Assembly: GCA_947493215.1 (NCBI GenBank) | Contig: CANLQE010000001.1 | Location: forward strand, 682,001-746,000 | Direction of reading: 5' to 3' | Source: an uncultured Sphingomonadaceae bacterium | Lineage (GTDB): Bacteria; Pseudomonadota; Alphaproteobacteria; Sphingomonadales; Sphingomonadaceae | DNA length: 64,000 bases | In this document: piece after piece, positions 1 through 8,500 of the stretch | Numbering within the stretch: the first letter of the stretch is position 1 | Layout: each line of letters opens with the position of its first letter | Position numbers and translations under genes: made by a program | Notes under the pieces: generated by a model | Databases searched by the model: none | The model's input: only the letters and a program-made list of their open reading frames with translations | What the model was told of the DNA's origin: nothing

Positions 1-52
1 CCAATATGATATGCCTTCATTGTAGATTTTGGAAAAGGACTGACGCCAGATC

Positions 53-487
53 ATGACCGATAAATTGACGGGCAGTTGCCTCTGTGGCGGGGTATCATTT
101 TCAATCAGCGGTCCGCCCGGTCCGATTGGACAATGCCATTGTTCCAAATGCCGAAAAGTGTCGGGCACGAACGGCAATTCGGTTTTTCACGCAACCCGCG
201 ATAATTTTACCTGGGAGCGCGGAGAAGATCTGATTTCAACTTTCTTCGTTCCGGACGGGAACGGATGGCACTCGGTATTCTGCAAAACATGCGGTAGTCC
301 GCTTCCGCTGGACGGGAAGAAAAGCAAGATATTCTTCGTGCCAGCTGGGTTGCTCGATAACGATCCAGGCGGGCGCGGCTATGCCGCCCACATCTTTGTC
401 GACTCCAAAGCCGCTTGGGAGGAAATAACCGACGAGGCCCCACAGTTTTCTGAAGGCTTTGGTTCGGCCAGACTCGATAAAGACTAA
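53..487 (+). CDS. GFA-family zinc protein (glutathione-dependent formaldehyde-activating fold)
   Basis: A 144-residue protein of the GFA/CENP-V fold. The zinc ligands of the family are visible: a CLCG element at Cys9/Cys11, a CHCSKC element at Cys28/Cys30/Cys33, and a late CKTC pair at Cys77/Cys80. The family is named after an S-(hydroxymethyl)glutathione synthase, but most members have no proven reaction, so a role in formaldehyde handling is not claimed. A GGAAAAGGA stretch lies upstream of the ATG, although about 15 bases away. It converges on the carotenoid oxygenase gene, with only three bases between the two stop codons. Assignment to the fold is secure; the substrate is unknown. Confidence 0.85.
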   Translation: MTDKLTGSCLCGGVSFSISGPPGPIGQCHCSKCRKVSGTNGNSVFHATRDNFTWERGEDLISTFFVPDGNGWHSVFCKTCGSPLPLDGKKSKIFFVPAGLLDNDPGGRGYAAHIFVDSKAAWEEITDEAPQFSEGFGSARLDKD

Positions 488-490
488 GGC

Positions 491-1933
491 CTAAGCCGCA
501 CTGATCCAGTTACCATGAAATCCGGGAGGGATGCGGTGCGGGACATGGATCACCGCCTGCGGTTCGCCGGTAAAGTCATCGGCTTTCAGGATTTGCAGCT
601 GGGTGGTTTCGTTATTCATGTCGATCACTAGACCGATTAGCCAGCCGTCATCTTCTGCGCTGTCAGCAGATCGCGGGACAAAAACAAATTCTCCGGGATG
701 GCGGTTTTCGCCAAAATGGCGGATGGCCGTTTCGCCGGTTTTCAAATCATGTTTGAACAGTTCATTCCCAGCCATGTCGAGCTGATCTGGCTCCCCTGCC
801 AAGGCAATGCTGTAAATATAACGATAGTCGCTGGTCGATTGGCGTTCGTCATAGCGCGGGAATTCTTGCGCGCGATCATTGAGAATTTTGCGGGTCACCT
901 TTTTGCTTACCGGATCAACCGTCCAGCGTTCGAGCCGCGACCATTCGCCGCCGGGACCAAAGGTTGTTCGGGCATAGGTGCTTTCATGGACCACCACATC
1001 GACAATGACTTTACCGTCATCTGTCTCAAAAGCATTGGCCGGGTGATAGACATAGCAGGGCTCGACGTCACACCAGATGGTGTCGGCGCCTGATCCATTG
1101 CGAGGGCATAGGCCGACGCGGGCTTTATGATCAGGGTTCCAGTCATAGGGGAAGGCAAAGCCAGCCAGCATGCGCTTCATCGAGAAAGTTGCAGGCAGGT
1201 CGAAAACCAGCACATGATTTTCGGTAATCTGACAGTCGTGGATAGATGGACCCTGGGTGACTGCGATGGGTTCTTCCCGTTTCACTTTACCATCTGCTCC
1301 AAGCACCACATGCCAGACGGTGTCCATCACCGGTGCGTCATAACAAATCGCGTGCATCTCTCCGGTTTTCGGATCCAGATGGGGATGCGCGGAGAACGCG
1401 TTGTTCAACGTGCCATCAAACGGATTGTGCGCAACCGTCTCGAGCTCGTCGGTCAGTTCGACCGGAAATCCGCCCGCTTCCACAATCGCAAAAGTTCGGC
1501 CACCAATTTCCACAATATTGGTATTGGCGGTATCGGTCTGCGGCTTACGCGTGCCTGGCTTGCGTTTTTCACCAAGCCCATCGCTCACAGCGTTGGAGCG
1601 TATCCAGCGGTTACGATACCATTCAGCCTTGCCGTCGGTGATGCGTATGCCGTGCGCCATGCCGTCGCCGACAAACCAGTGATAGCTGGCTTCATCAGGC
1701 GCGGTCACTGGGTTCGGTCCGATCCGCAGATAACGACCGTCAAGCTGTGCCGGGATTTCACCGTCCACTTGCAAGTGGGCAAGGGTCAGTTCCTCTGTCA
1801 TTGGTTTATGTATACCGGTTAGATAAGGATGCCCGCCTTCTGGCGCTTTCATCCGTTTGCGATTGAAATTGGCGACGGCGCCTAAGACAGGTGTTACCGC
1901 CGAGCGGATAGTGTTCTCAATAACGGAAGCCAT
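491..1933 (-). CDS. Carotenoid oxygenase (RPE65/lignostilbene dioxygenase family)
   Basis: A 480-residue non-haem iron dioxygenase that would cleave a C=C bond in an apocarotenoid or stilbene-like substrate. The four iron-binding histidines of the seven-bladed propeller can be placed: AHPH near His183, IHDC at His232, YHPANAFE at His297 and the C-terminal FHGNW at His473. A longer frame opens at 2041 but overlaps the upstream gene; the ATG at 1931-1933 has a good AAAGGA ribosome-binding site and gives the usual family length. It is probably co-transcribed with the four-helix membrane protein 13 bases upstream and controlled by the divergent TetR gene. The substrate cannot be read from the sequence. 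Confidence 0.9.
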   Translation of the reverse strand: MASVIENTIRSAVTPVLGAVANFNRKRMKAPEGGHPYLTGIHKPMTEELTLAHLQVDGEIPAQLDGRYLRIGPNPVTAPDEASYHWFVGDGMAHGIRITDGKAEWYRNRWIRSNAVSDGLGEKRKPGTRKPQTDTANTNIVEIGGRTFAIVEAGGFPVELTDELETVAHNPFDGTLNNAFSAHPHLDPKTGEMHAICYDAPVMDTVWHVVLGADGKVKREEPIAVTQGPSIHDCQITENHVLVFDLPATFSMKRMLAGFAFPYDWNPDHKARVGLCPRNGSGADTIWCDVEPCYVYHPANAFETDDGKVIVDVVVHESTYARTTFGPGGEWSRLERWTVDPVSKKVTRKILNDRAQEFPRYDERQSTSDYRYIYSIALAGEPDQLDMAGNELFKHDLKTGETAIRHFGENRHPGEFVFVPRSADSAEDDGWLIGLVIDMNNETTQLQILKADDFTGEPQAVIHVPHRIPPGFHGNWISAA

Positions 1934-1946
1934 AGTGAAATCCTTT

Positions 1947-2315
1947 TCAGTTAAACCAGATGTCGGCAGCGGTCGTGGTCGCTGCGAGTAATAACAATAT
2001 CCCGCCGGGATGGGGTCGCCGTAGGGCTGCAAAATTTCCAATGCCGGATATGGCGAAAATCAGGATCGCGAGATATCCGATCAAGTCGTTGCCGCCCTGA
2101 AGCCGGTTCACAAGAACCGCGATGCCGAGGCTGGCCCAGACCAGACTATGCAGCTGAAACATCGCCCAGGTCAGGTGGCGCATGCTGGGGGCGGACAAAA
2201 GTCCTTCAGTGGATTCCGCAAAAAGCGGTTTCAATACTACGCGTTCGCCGAGGATGAAATGCGCCGAAGCGACAGTCACAGCTATGATGGCCGTTGCAAT
2301 TGCAAATATCAGCAT
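1947..2315 (-). CDS. Small four-helix inner-membrane protein
   Basis: A 122-residue hydrophobic protein with about four transmembrane segments (roughly residues 1-20, 45-65, 75-95 and 100-120). The frame is open from 2348, but the ATG at 2313-2315 is preferred because AAGGGGAG lies about nine bases upstream and the protein then starts directly with the first helix. I recognise no catalytic motif. It lies immediately upstream of the carotenoid oxygenase (13-base gap, same strand) and divergent from a TetR regulator with 50 bases between start codons, so it is likely the first gene of a small TetR-regulated operon. Confidence 0.75.
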   Translation of the reverse strand: MLIFAIATAIIAVTVASAHFILGERVVLKPLFAESTEGLLSAPSMRHLTWAMFQLHSLVWASLGIAVLVNRLQGGNDLIGYLAILIFAISGIGNFAALRRPHPGGILLLLAATTTAADIWFN

Positions 2316-2358
2316 TGGCGCAAACTCCCCTTGGCTAAACGACTCCACATGTTTATGC

Positions 2359-2396
2359 TGTTAACATGAACGTTAAAGGTAACAGTGTCAACATTA
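2359..2396. promoter_or_regulatory. Predicted TetR operator cluster overlapping the tetR start
   Basis: Several related half-sites crowd the divergent start region. TTAAC (2361-2365) and GTTAA (2372-2376) form an inverted repeat with a 6-base spacer; TGTTAAC (2359-2365) and GGTAACA (2378-2384) form a second, imperfect one; a further TGTCAACA follows. Because the tetR ATG (2366) lies inside the cluster, binding should block both tetR and the leftward membrane-protein/oxygenase promoter. This is a prediction from symmetry only. Confidence 0.5.
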
Positions 2397-3004
2397 AAGA
2401 TTCGTCTGGAGTTTCGGGCAAGGTTTCTGGCGCCTATCACCATGGTGATCTTCGCGCGGCCGCGATTGCAGCTGGGATGAAGCGGATTGCAGAAATGGCG
2501 CATCCCGATTTGGGCCTGCGCGCACTGGCCCGGGAGCTGGGTGTTTCGGCAACGGCTCTCTATCGGCACTTCCCCAATAAGGATGCATTGCTGGATGCTT
2601 TGGCTTTGGAAGCGCTCAACCGTCTAGGCGCCAATCAGGCAGAGGCAGCGCTAGCAGCTGGCGGCGGGCGCGAAGGCTTTGTCGAGGTCGGTGTGATCTA
2701 TGTGCAATGGGCGGTCGAAAATCCTGCGCTTGTTCGCCTGATCTATAACCGGGTCGGCAAAGTCGATCTGGAAAGCGACGATCCTTCGGCAATGGGAGAG
2801 GCGTTTTTGCAATTGCGCAAGGGCATAACCGCGTTGATGCCGGATGATATGTCCGGAGAGCGCCGCACGGTCGCAGCCCTCCACGCCTGGTCATTGGTTC
2901 ATGGACTGGCGATGCTCATATTGGATGGACAGGTCGAATATGACCCGGACATGGTGCGGAAAGTTGTTCAGTCGAGTGAGTTTGGCTCGGAGCAATCAGA
3001 CTGA
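2366..3004 (+). CDS. TetR/AcrR family transcriptional regulator
   Basis: A 212-residue one-component regulator. The N-terminal helix-turn-helix spans about residues 25-80, beginning YHHGDLR and containing GVSATALYRHFPNKDALLDAL, the typical TetR recognition helix. The remainder resembles the TetR_C_13/WHG-type ligand-binding domain. It diverges from the membrane-protein/carotenoid-oxygenase pair and is their likely repressor. The only usable start is the ATG at 2366, which lacks a clear Shine-Dalgarno sequence and sits inside the predicted operator, so translation may be leaderless. The 3' end overlaps the convergent DUF4386 gene by 9 bases. The inducer is unknown. Confidence 0.88.
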   Translation: MNVKGNSVNIKDSSGVSGKVSGAYHHGDLRAAAIAAGMKRIAEMAHPDLGLRALARELGVSATALYRHFPNKDALLDALALEALNRLGANQAEAALAAGGGREGFVEVGVIYVQWAVENPALVRLIYNRVGKVDLESDDPSAMGEAFLQLRKGITALMPDDMSGERRTVAALHAWSLVHGLAMLILDGQVEYDPDMVRKVVQSSEFGSEQSD

Positions 3005-3712
3005 CCGAACGCCCTTAATCGCAAGATATAATCCAAGAGAAACCAAAGCGATCATATAGGAAGTCATGAAGGACAACGTCACCGCGCTGTGTCCGATGAT
3101 TGGAATGAAGTCGCGCGCCACAATGGCTGTGGCGACAAAAGAAAAGGCGAAGAGGCCCCATCCGGCGATCAGCTTCGGGATTAAACCGGACCGCAGGAAT
3201 AGATATGCGAACCCTGCATTGGCCATGCTTGAAAGGATCAAACTGAGGTGGAAGGACGTATAATCGGACGTTGCCTGCAGGCCGGTGAGCAGCAATCGTT
3301 GGTTGTCATCCGCCAATTCGGAATAAGCCAAATTTCCTGCAATTTCGCCTGCGTTGAGGTTAAACACCGCGCCCGACAGAGCCAGTAGAGCTGCGCCAAG
3401 ACTGGCGATCAGGCTCCACGCCGCGAGCAACTGACCGGACCCTCGAAGTAACAGGAACAAGCCTGCGCCAATCACGACCTCCAGTGCGAAGACCAATAAC
3501 GCGATATAGGCTTTGGCTCGCAACGCCGTTTCAGCTCCCAGCATGTTCTGTGCAGTAGCAACGACATCGGCTGACAGGTTAATATCAATGCCCTGCCCGA
3601 CGGTCAGCGCACTCAACATGCCGACAAGGATTGTTCCTAGCAAAGACAGGCCAACAATTCTTGCCAATCCCCTGAGCTCTGCTTCTGCTGATCCATTTTG
3701 ATCTATAGTCAT
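2996..3712 (-). CDS. DUF4386-type integral membrane protein
   Basis: A 238-residue membrane protein with about six transmembrane helices and the DUF4386 layout: a short cytoplasmic N-terminus, a first helix at residues 18-40, a loop with LRAKAYIALLVFALEVVIGAG, and a central GLQATSDYTSFHLSLI segment. The family has no established biochemical role. It overlaps the XRE regulator upstream by four bases (ATGA), so it is translationally coupled and forms the last gene of a three-gene unit (DUF2975, XRE, DUF4386). Its stop overlaps the convergent tetR by 9 bases. Family assignment is by resemblance. Confidence 0.72.
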   Translation of the reverse strand: MTIDQNGSAEAELRGLARIVGLSLLGTILVGMLSALTVGQGIDINLSADVVATAQNMLGAETALRAKAYIALLVFALEVVIGAGLFLLLRGSGQLLAAWSLIASLGAALLALSGAVFNLNAGEIAGNLAYSELADDNQRLLLTGLQATSDYTSFHLSLILSSMANAGFAYLFLRSGLIPKLIAGWGLFAFSFVATAIVARDFIPIIGHSAVTLSFMTSYMIALVSLGLYLAIKGVRSV

Positions 3713-3933
3713 GCCGTTGATTTATCCTCTGCATCCTTAAACGCCAGCAGATCACCCGGCTGGCATTTCAATTCCTTGCAGATCGCTTCCAGCGTGCTGA
3801 ACCGTATCGCCCTGGCCTTCCCGGTTTTCAGGATCGACAGATTGGCGATAGTGATGTCCACCCGCTCCGCCAGTTCAGTCAAAGTCATGCGATTGTCGTG
3901 CAGCAGATCGTCGAGCTTGACCTGGACGGGCAT
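3709..3933 (-). CDS. Short XRE/YozG-like helix-turn-helix regulator
   Basis: A 74-residue protein that is little more than a Cro/C1-type helix-turn-helix: LDDLLHDNRMTLTELAERVDI, a recognition segment TIANLSILKTGKARAIRF, and the typical ending CKELKCQPGDLL. This is the short YozG-like form found beside DUF2975 membrane proteins. It is joined on both sides by overlaps: its start shares one base with the stop of the DUF2975 gene, and its end overlaps DUF4386 by an ATGA. The tight pairing suggests that the membrane protein controls the regulator, as LytTR/DUF3021 pairs do, but that is inference. Confidence 0.87.
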   Translation of the reverse strand: MPVQVKLDDLLHDNRMTLTELAERVDITIANLSILKTGKARAIRFSTLEAICKELKCQPGDLLAFKDAEDKSTA

Positions 3934-4499
3934 CAGATCGTCCCGTCCAGCTCGTCGCGCATATCCGCGCCGCGGTCGAAGACCCGCGCGAGAATGATCA
4001 GCAACAGCACCAGCAATATGCCGGACAGCGAGATTCCGAATTCACCGTGAATCGTCATCTGCTCGCCCTCCTTCATCTCGCCCAGCAGGCTGACGATCAC
4101 GCCGATTAGGACGCCCAACGCTCCGGTAAGTATCTGTATCACGAAAATGGCAATGCCCATTCCGCGCAATCGAACGCCATTGACCCGGTTAAACGGATCG
4201 CTTTCGCGCACTGAAGCCAAAATCTTGCGAAGTCGATCAATAGTGAAATAGCTCAGCAGCATGATCAGCAGCAGCACGAGCACGACCCCCGCTGATACCC
4301 ACAGTATCTCGACCGGCGGTCTGCTGACGAACTGTTCGCTTACATCAGCCAGTATCTCCTGACCGAAAATCGCCATGACGGGGAGCGACAGGACCAAGAC
4401 TACAGATGCGATGATCACCGCTATACGGAAAAAGCCGAGTAGCAGGCGTGCCGACTTCAGGACGAGATCTTCCTCCCCCATGGTCGCGATATTTGTCAT
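3933..4499 (-). CDS. DUF2975 membrane protein, partner of the XRE regulator
   Basis: A 188-residue protein with four predicted transmembrane helices (about residues 20-45, 65-88, 112-138 and 150-172) and an extracytoplasmic loop between the first two, the DUF2975 arrangement. The helix-2/3 linker carries the family-like FTIDRLRKILASVRESDPFNRVNGVRLR segment, split here as FTIDRLRKILASV and DPFNRVNGVRLR. It is the first gene of the unit; the XRE regulator starts in its stop codon. Upstream lies a cluster of three GTTTATCRATA motifs shared with the divergent DUF2306 gene. The family is of unknown function; a role as a membrane antagonist or sensor is inferred from gene order. Confidence 0.83.
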   Translation of the reverse strand: MTNIATMGEEDLVLKSARLLLGFFRIAVIIASVVLVLSLPVMAIFGQEILADVSEQFVSRPPVEILWVSAGVVLVLLLIMLLSYFTIDRLRKILASVRESDPFNRVNGVRLRGMGIAIFVIQILTGALGVLIGVIVSLLGEMKEGEQMTIHGEFGISLSGILLVLLLIILARVFDRGADMRDELDGTI

Positions 4500-4515
4500 G
4501 ACAGTCTCCAGTGAT

Positions 4516-4595
4516 TATTGAATTGCAATATGTATTTCATTGTTTATCAATACCAATATATCGATAAACGTCAAGTGTTTTATTGTTTGTCAATA
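4516..4595. promoter_or_regulatory. Cluster of three GTTTATCRATA motifs (predicted XRE operators)
   Basis: Three copies of an 11-base motif lie between the DUF2975 and DUF2306 genes: GTTTATCAATA at 4542-4552 (+), GTTTATCGATA at 4559-4569 (- strand) and GTTTGTCAATA at 4585-4595 (+). Copies one and two form an inverted repeat with a 6-base spacer. A separate palindrome, TATTG-N5-CAATA, lies at 4516-4530. The arrangement suits autoregulation by the adjacent XRE protein and co-regulation of the divergent gene. The motifs are read directly; binding is inferred. Confidence 0.6.
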
Positions 4596-4647
4596 AATTT
4601 TGATTTACAGGCATCTCGCTCGGTACCTTCGAAAAAGGAAATCACCA

Positions 4648-5349
4648 ATGTCTCTAATAATGGTCCTCCATATCATCATGGGCACGATCGCCGTTTTGGC
4701 TGGCGCTGTTGCCCTAATTGCTCGCAAGGGTTCGCGCGCGCATCGCAGCGCCGGCAAAATCTTTTTCACAACTATGGCGATCATGGCGGCCGCTGGAATT
4801 TATTTGGCCCTCATCGTTCCAATGGCCATTTCAGTATTGGTGGGGATTTTCACAATCTATCTTGTTGTCACATCCTGGATGGCAGCCCGGGAGCAGGGTG
4901 AAACGATAGTTCTACTTCACTATATCGCTCTTGCCATTGCACTGGGAGTCGCCGCCGGCGGGCTGTTTTATGGACTGGAAGCGCAAAATAGCCCTGACGG
5001 GTTGAAGGACGGGTTGCCGGCCTTCCCGCATTATTTTTTCGGGGGGCTGGCCCTGTTGGCCGCGTGCGGGGACGCGGTGATGATTGCCAGACGGGGCATT
5101 GCCGGCAAACAGCGCATCGCCCGGCATTTATGGCGCATGTGCTTTGCCTATTTCATTGCCGCCGGTTCCTTGTTTACCGGCCCTGGAGCGACCGCTTTTC
5201 CCGAGGCGATTCGCGACACGGGCTTATTGTCCGCTCCGGAACCGATCATCCTGGCGATAATGCTCTATTGGATCGTTCGAGTGTTGGCGACCAGATTGTA
5301 TGAAAGTAAATCGAGCGCTGCTGCAGAAGCACCAAAGTCCTCCCCTTGA
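4648..5349 (+). CDS. DUF2306-like integral membrane protein
   Basis: A 233-residue protein with about seven transmembrane helices. The opening (VLHIIMGTIAVLAGAVAL followed by RKGSRAHRSAGKIF) matches the DUF2306 pattern of a first helix, a basic loop with an HRxAG element, and a second helix. The frame opens at 4600, but the ATG at 4648 has AAAAAGGAAA seven bases upstream and starts just before the first helix. It diverges from the DUF2975/XRE/DUF4386 unit and shares its motif-rich upstream region. Function is unknown. Its last codons coincide with the -35 element proposed for rpoB. Confidence 0.78.
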   Translation: MSLIMVLHIIMGTIAVLAGAVALIARKGSRAHRSAGKIFFTTMAIMAAAGIYLALIVPMAISVLVGIFTIYLVVTSWMAAREQGETIVLLHYIALAIALGVAAGGLFYGLEAQNSPDGLKDGLPAFPHYFFGGLALLAACGDAVMIARRGIAGKQRIARHLWRMCFAYFIAAGSLFTGPGATAFPEAIRDTGLLSAPEPIILAIMLYWIVRVLATRLYESKSSAAAEAPKSSP

Positions 5350-5374
5350 CCGATATCCAACATCTCCCTATATC
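5346..5374 (+). promoter_or_regulatory. Predicted sigma-70-type promoter for rpoBC
   Basis: TTGACC (5346-5351) and TATATC (5369-5374) are separated by exactly 17 bases, a near-consensus housekeeping promoter placed at the end of the preceding gene. Transcripts would begin near 5381 and carry a leader of about 200 bases before rpoB. No other clear promoter was noticed in the gap. Predicted from sequence only. Confidence 0.55.
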
Positions 5375-5544
5375 AGCGGCTCACCACAGGTTTCGAGACA
5401 AGGCGTGCAGTTGCGCGGTGCGCCAAAAGAAATGAAGTCTGACCGGTTTTCAGGACGCTATAAGCTGCGACTCTCCGCCCAGGAAATATGGGTTTGAGAG
5501 GCCGTGGCTTTTTGTTCTGGAGCGCCCCACATGATTTGATTTTC

Positions 5545-5560
5545 CGCCGGTTTTCCGGCG
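5545..5560 (+). other. rpoB: Hairpin in the rpoB leader next to the ribosome-binding site
   Basis: CGCCGG-TTTT-CCGGCG is a perfect 6-bp stem with a four-base loop, ending about 8 bases before the GAGAAGG ribosome-binding site of rpoB. It is not followed by a T-run, so it is not a terminator. It could modulate translation or mRNA stability; no further evidence is visible. Confidence 0.4.
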
Positions 5561-5581
5561 ATGGCGAGAAGGCAATAATAC

Positions 5582-8500
5582 ATGGCGACGAAAGCATCTT
5601 TGGTAAAGGCAACGGCTCTTACACCGACCCGCAAGAAACGTATCCGCAAAATCTTTGGCAACATTCATGAAGTCATCGAGATGCCGAATCTCATTGAGGT
5701 TCAGCGCGAATCATATGAGCAGTTCTTGCGCTCTGATCCGGCGATCGATTATGTTTCTGGTTTGGAAAAAACGCTGCGCAGCGTTTTTCCGATCCGCGAT
5801 TTTGCAGGCTCGGCTGAAATGGATTTCGTCAATTACCAGCTTGAAGATCCAAAATATAATGTCGAAGAATGTCGTCAGCGCGGCATCACCTATTCAGCGC
5901 CGATGAAAGTTACGCTGCGTCTGATCGTCTTCGAAGTCGATCCGGAAACAGAAGCGCGGTCCGTTCTCGATATTAAAGAGCAAGACGTTTATATGGGCGA
6001 TATGCCTTTGATGACCAAGAACGGCACGTTCGTCATCAACGGTACTGAGCGCGTTATTGTCAGTCAGATGCACCGTTCGCCCGGTGTCTTGTTTGACCAT
6101 GACCGTGGCAAGACCCACTCTTCCGGCAAATTCCTGTTTGCTGCCCGCGTGATTCCTTATCGTGGTTCATGGCTTGACTTTGAATTTGATGCGAAAGATA
6201 TCGTCAATGTTCGTATCGACCGTAAACGTAAGCTGCCCGTAACCGCGCTGCTGCGTTCGCTCGGTGATGCCATCATCGAAGTGAAAGAGAAGAAGCCTCC
6301 GTTCAAGGTTGGCGAAATGGTTCGCGTTGCTGGCATGAAACAGCCTGCCGAGATCACTGAGATTGAAGGTAACCGGATCACGATCAAAGAGCCTATGGGC
6401 GCGATTGAAATTCAGGGTAAGATTGAAGACGAGGGTCGGACCAAGAGTGCGGAAATCACTGGCATCCTGAAGCAGGGCTATTCTGAAGAAGATATTCTCA
6501 ACGAATTTTACGGGCGTATCGTTTACAAGCGTGCGAAAGACGGCTGGACCATTCCTTTTGTGGCTGAGCAATGGCGCGGCCAGAAACCGACCTTTGATAT
6601 CGTTGATGCCGATAGCGGTGAAGTTGTTTTTGCCAGCGGTAACAAGATCACGCCTCGTAGCGCTAACAAAGCTGAAAAAGATGGCATGAAATCTGTCGTC
6701 ATTCCGACCGAAGAAATCTTTGGCCGTTATAGCGCCTTTGATCTGATCAACGAAAAAACTGGCGAGATTTACATCGAAGCTGGTGACGAAGTAACGGTTG
6801 AGAATCTTGAGAAGCTTGACGGTGCTGGCATTGACCAGCTTGAGCTGCTCGATATTGATCATGTGACGACCGGTCCATGGATCCGCAACACGCTGAAAGT
6901 CGACAAAGCAGAAGACCGCGATGGAGCGCTTTCTGACATTTATCGTGTCATGCGTCCTGGCGAGCCACCAACCCGCGAAACTGCTGAAGCGTTGTTCGAA
7001 GGCTTGTTCTTCGACCCTGAACGTTATGACCTGTCCGCTGTTGGACGTGTTAAGCTCAATATGCGCCTCGATCTTGATGCGCCGGATGATTACACGGTTC
7101 TTCGCAAGGAAGACATTTTGGCTGTCGTCAAAACCCTCGTCGATCTGAAAGACGGCAAGGGCGAAGTCGATGATATCGACAACCTTGGTAATCGGCGCGT
7201 GCGTTCTGTTGGCGAGCTTCTCGAGAACCAATATCGCGTTGGCCTGCTGCGTATGGAGCGTGCGGTTAAAGAGCGTATGTCCAGCGTCGACGTATCCACC
7301 GTGATGCCGAACGATCTGATCAACGCGAAGCCTGCTGTTGCAACCGTCCGCGAATTTTTTGGTAGTTCACAGCTTTCGCAGTTTATGGATCAGACCAATC
7401 CACTTTCTGAAGTCACCCATAAACGCCGCGTGTCAGCGCTTGGGCCCGGTGGTTTGACTCGTGAGCGTGCTGGCTTTGAAGTCCGCGACGTTCATCCAAC
7501 CCATTATGGCCGTATCTGCCCAATTGAAACGCCTGAGGGGCCGAACATTGGTCTGATCAACTCCTTGGCATCATTTAGCCGGGTGAACAAATATGGTTTT
7601 ATCGAAACGCCATATCGCCAGATTAAAGAAGGCAAGGTTACCGATGATGTGGTCTATCTCTCCGCCATGGAAGAGCAGAAGCATACGGTTGCTCAGGCCA
7701 ACGCGGAACTGACCGAAGATGGCAGCTTTGTGGAAGAACTTGTTTCTTCCCGTGAAGCCGGCGAATTTTTGATTGCTCAGCGTGAACAAATCACTCTGAT
7801 GGACGTTTCGCCAAAGCAGCTTGTGTCTGTTGCGGCTTCGCTCATCCCGTTCCTGGAAAATGATGATGCTAACCGCGCCCTTATGGGATCGAACATGCAA
7901 CGTCAGGCAGTGCCTTTGGTAAAAGCTGAGGCACCATTTGTTGGAACCGGTATGGAAGAAACCGTGGCCCGCGATAGTGGCGCTGCGATTGCGGCGCGTC
8001 GCGGCGGTATTGTTGATCAGGTCGATGCGACCCGTATCGTTATCCGTGCACAGGGCGATGTTGAAGCTGGTAAGTCCGGCGTCGACATTTACACCCTCCA
8101 GAAGTTCCAGCGCTCCAACCAGAATACCTGTATCAATCAGCGTCCGCTGGTTAAGGTGGGTGATATGGTTCAGCAGGGTGATACGCTTGCCGACGGACCT
8201 TCGACTGATATGGGTGAATTGGCACTGGGCAAAAACAGCCTCGTCGCCTTCATGCCTTGGAATGGGTATAACTATGAGGATAGTATCCTCATTTCTGAGC
8301 GTATCGTGAAAGACGATGTCTTCACTTCGATCCATATCGAAGAATTTGAAGTCATGGCCCGTGATACGAAACTTGGACCTGAAGATATTACCCGCGATAT
8401 ACCTAACGTAGGTGAGGAAGCGCTACGCAACCTCGATGAAGCCGGCATTGTTTATATCGGTGCGGAAATCGAACCTGGCGATATTCTCGTCGGTAAGATT

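Noticed and set aside
1127-1822. 231-codon plus-strand frame opposite the carotenoid oxygenase
   Set aside because: Shadow of the oxygenase gene, whose iron ligands are intact; the frame has no recognisable protein features.
6167-7231. Long minus-strand frame of 354 codons inside rpoB
   Set aside because: It lies wholly within rpoB, has no ribosome-binding site or domain, and is explained by rpoB codon usage.
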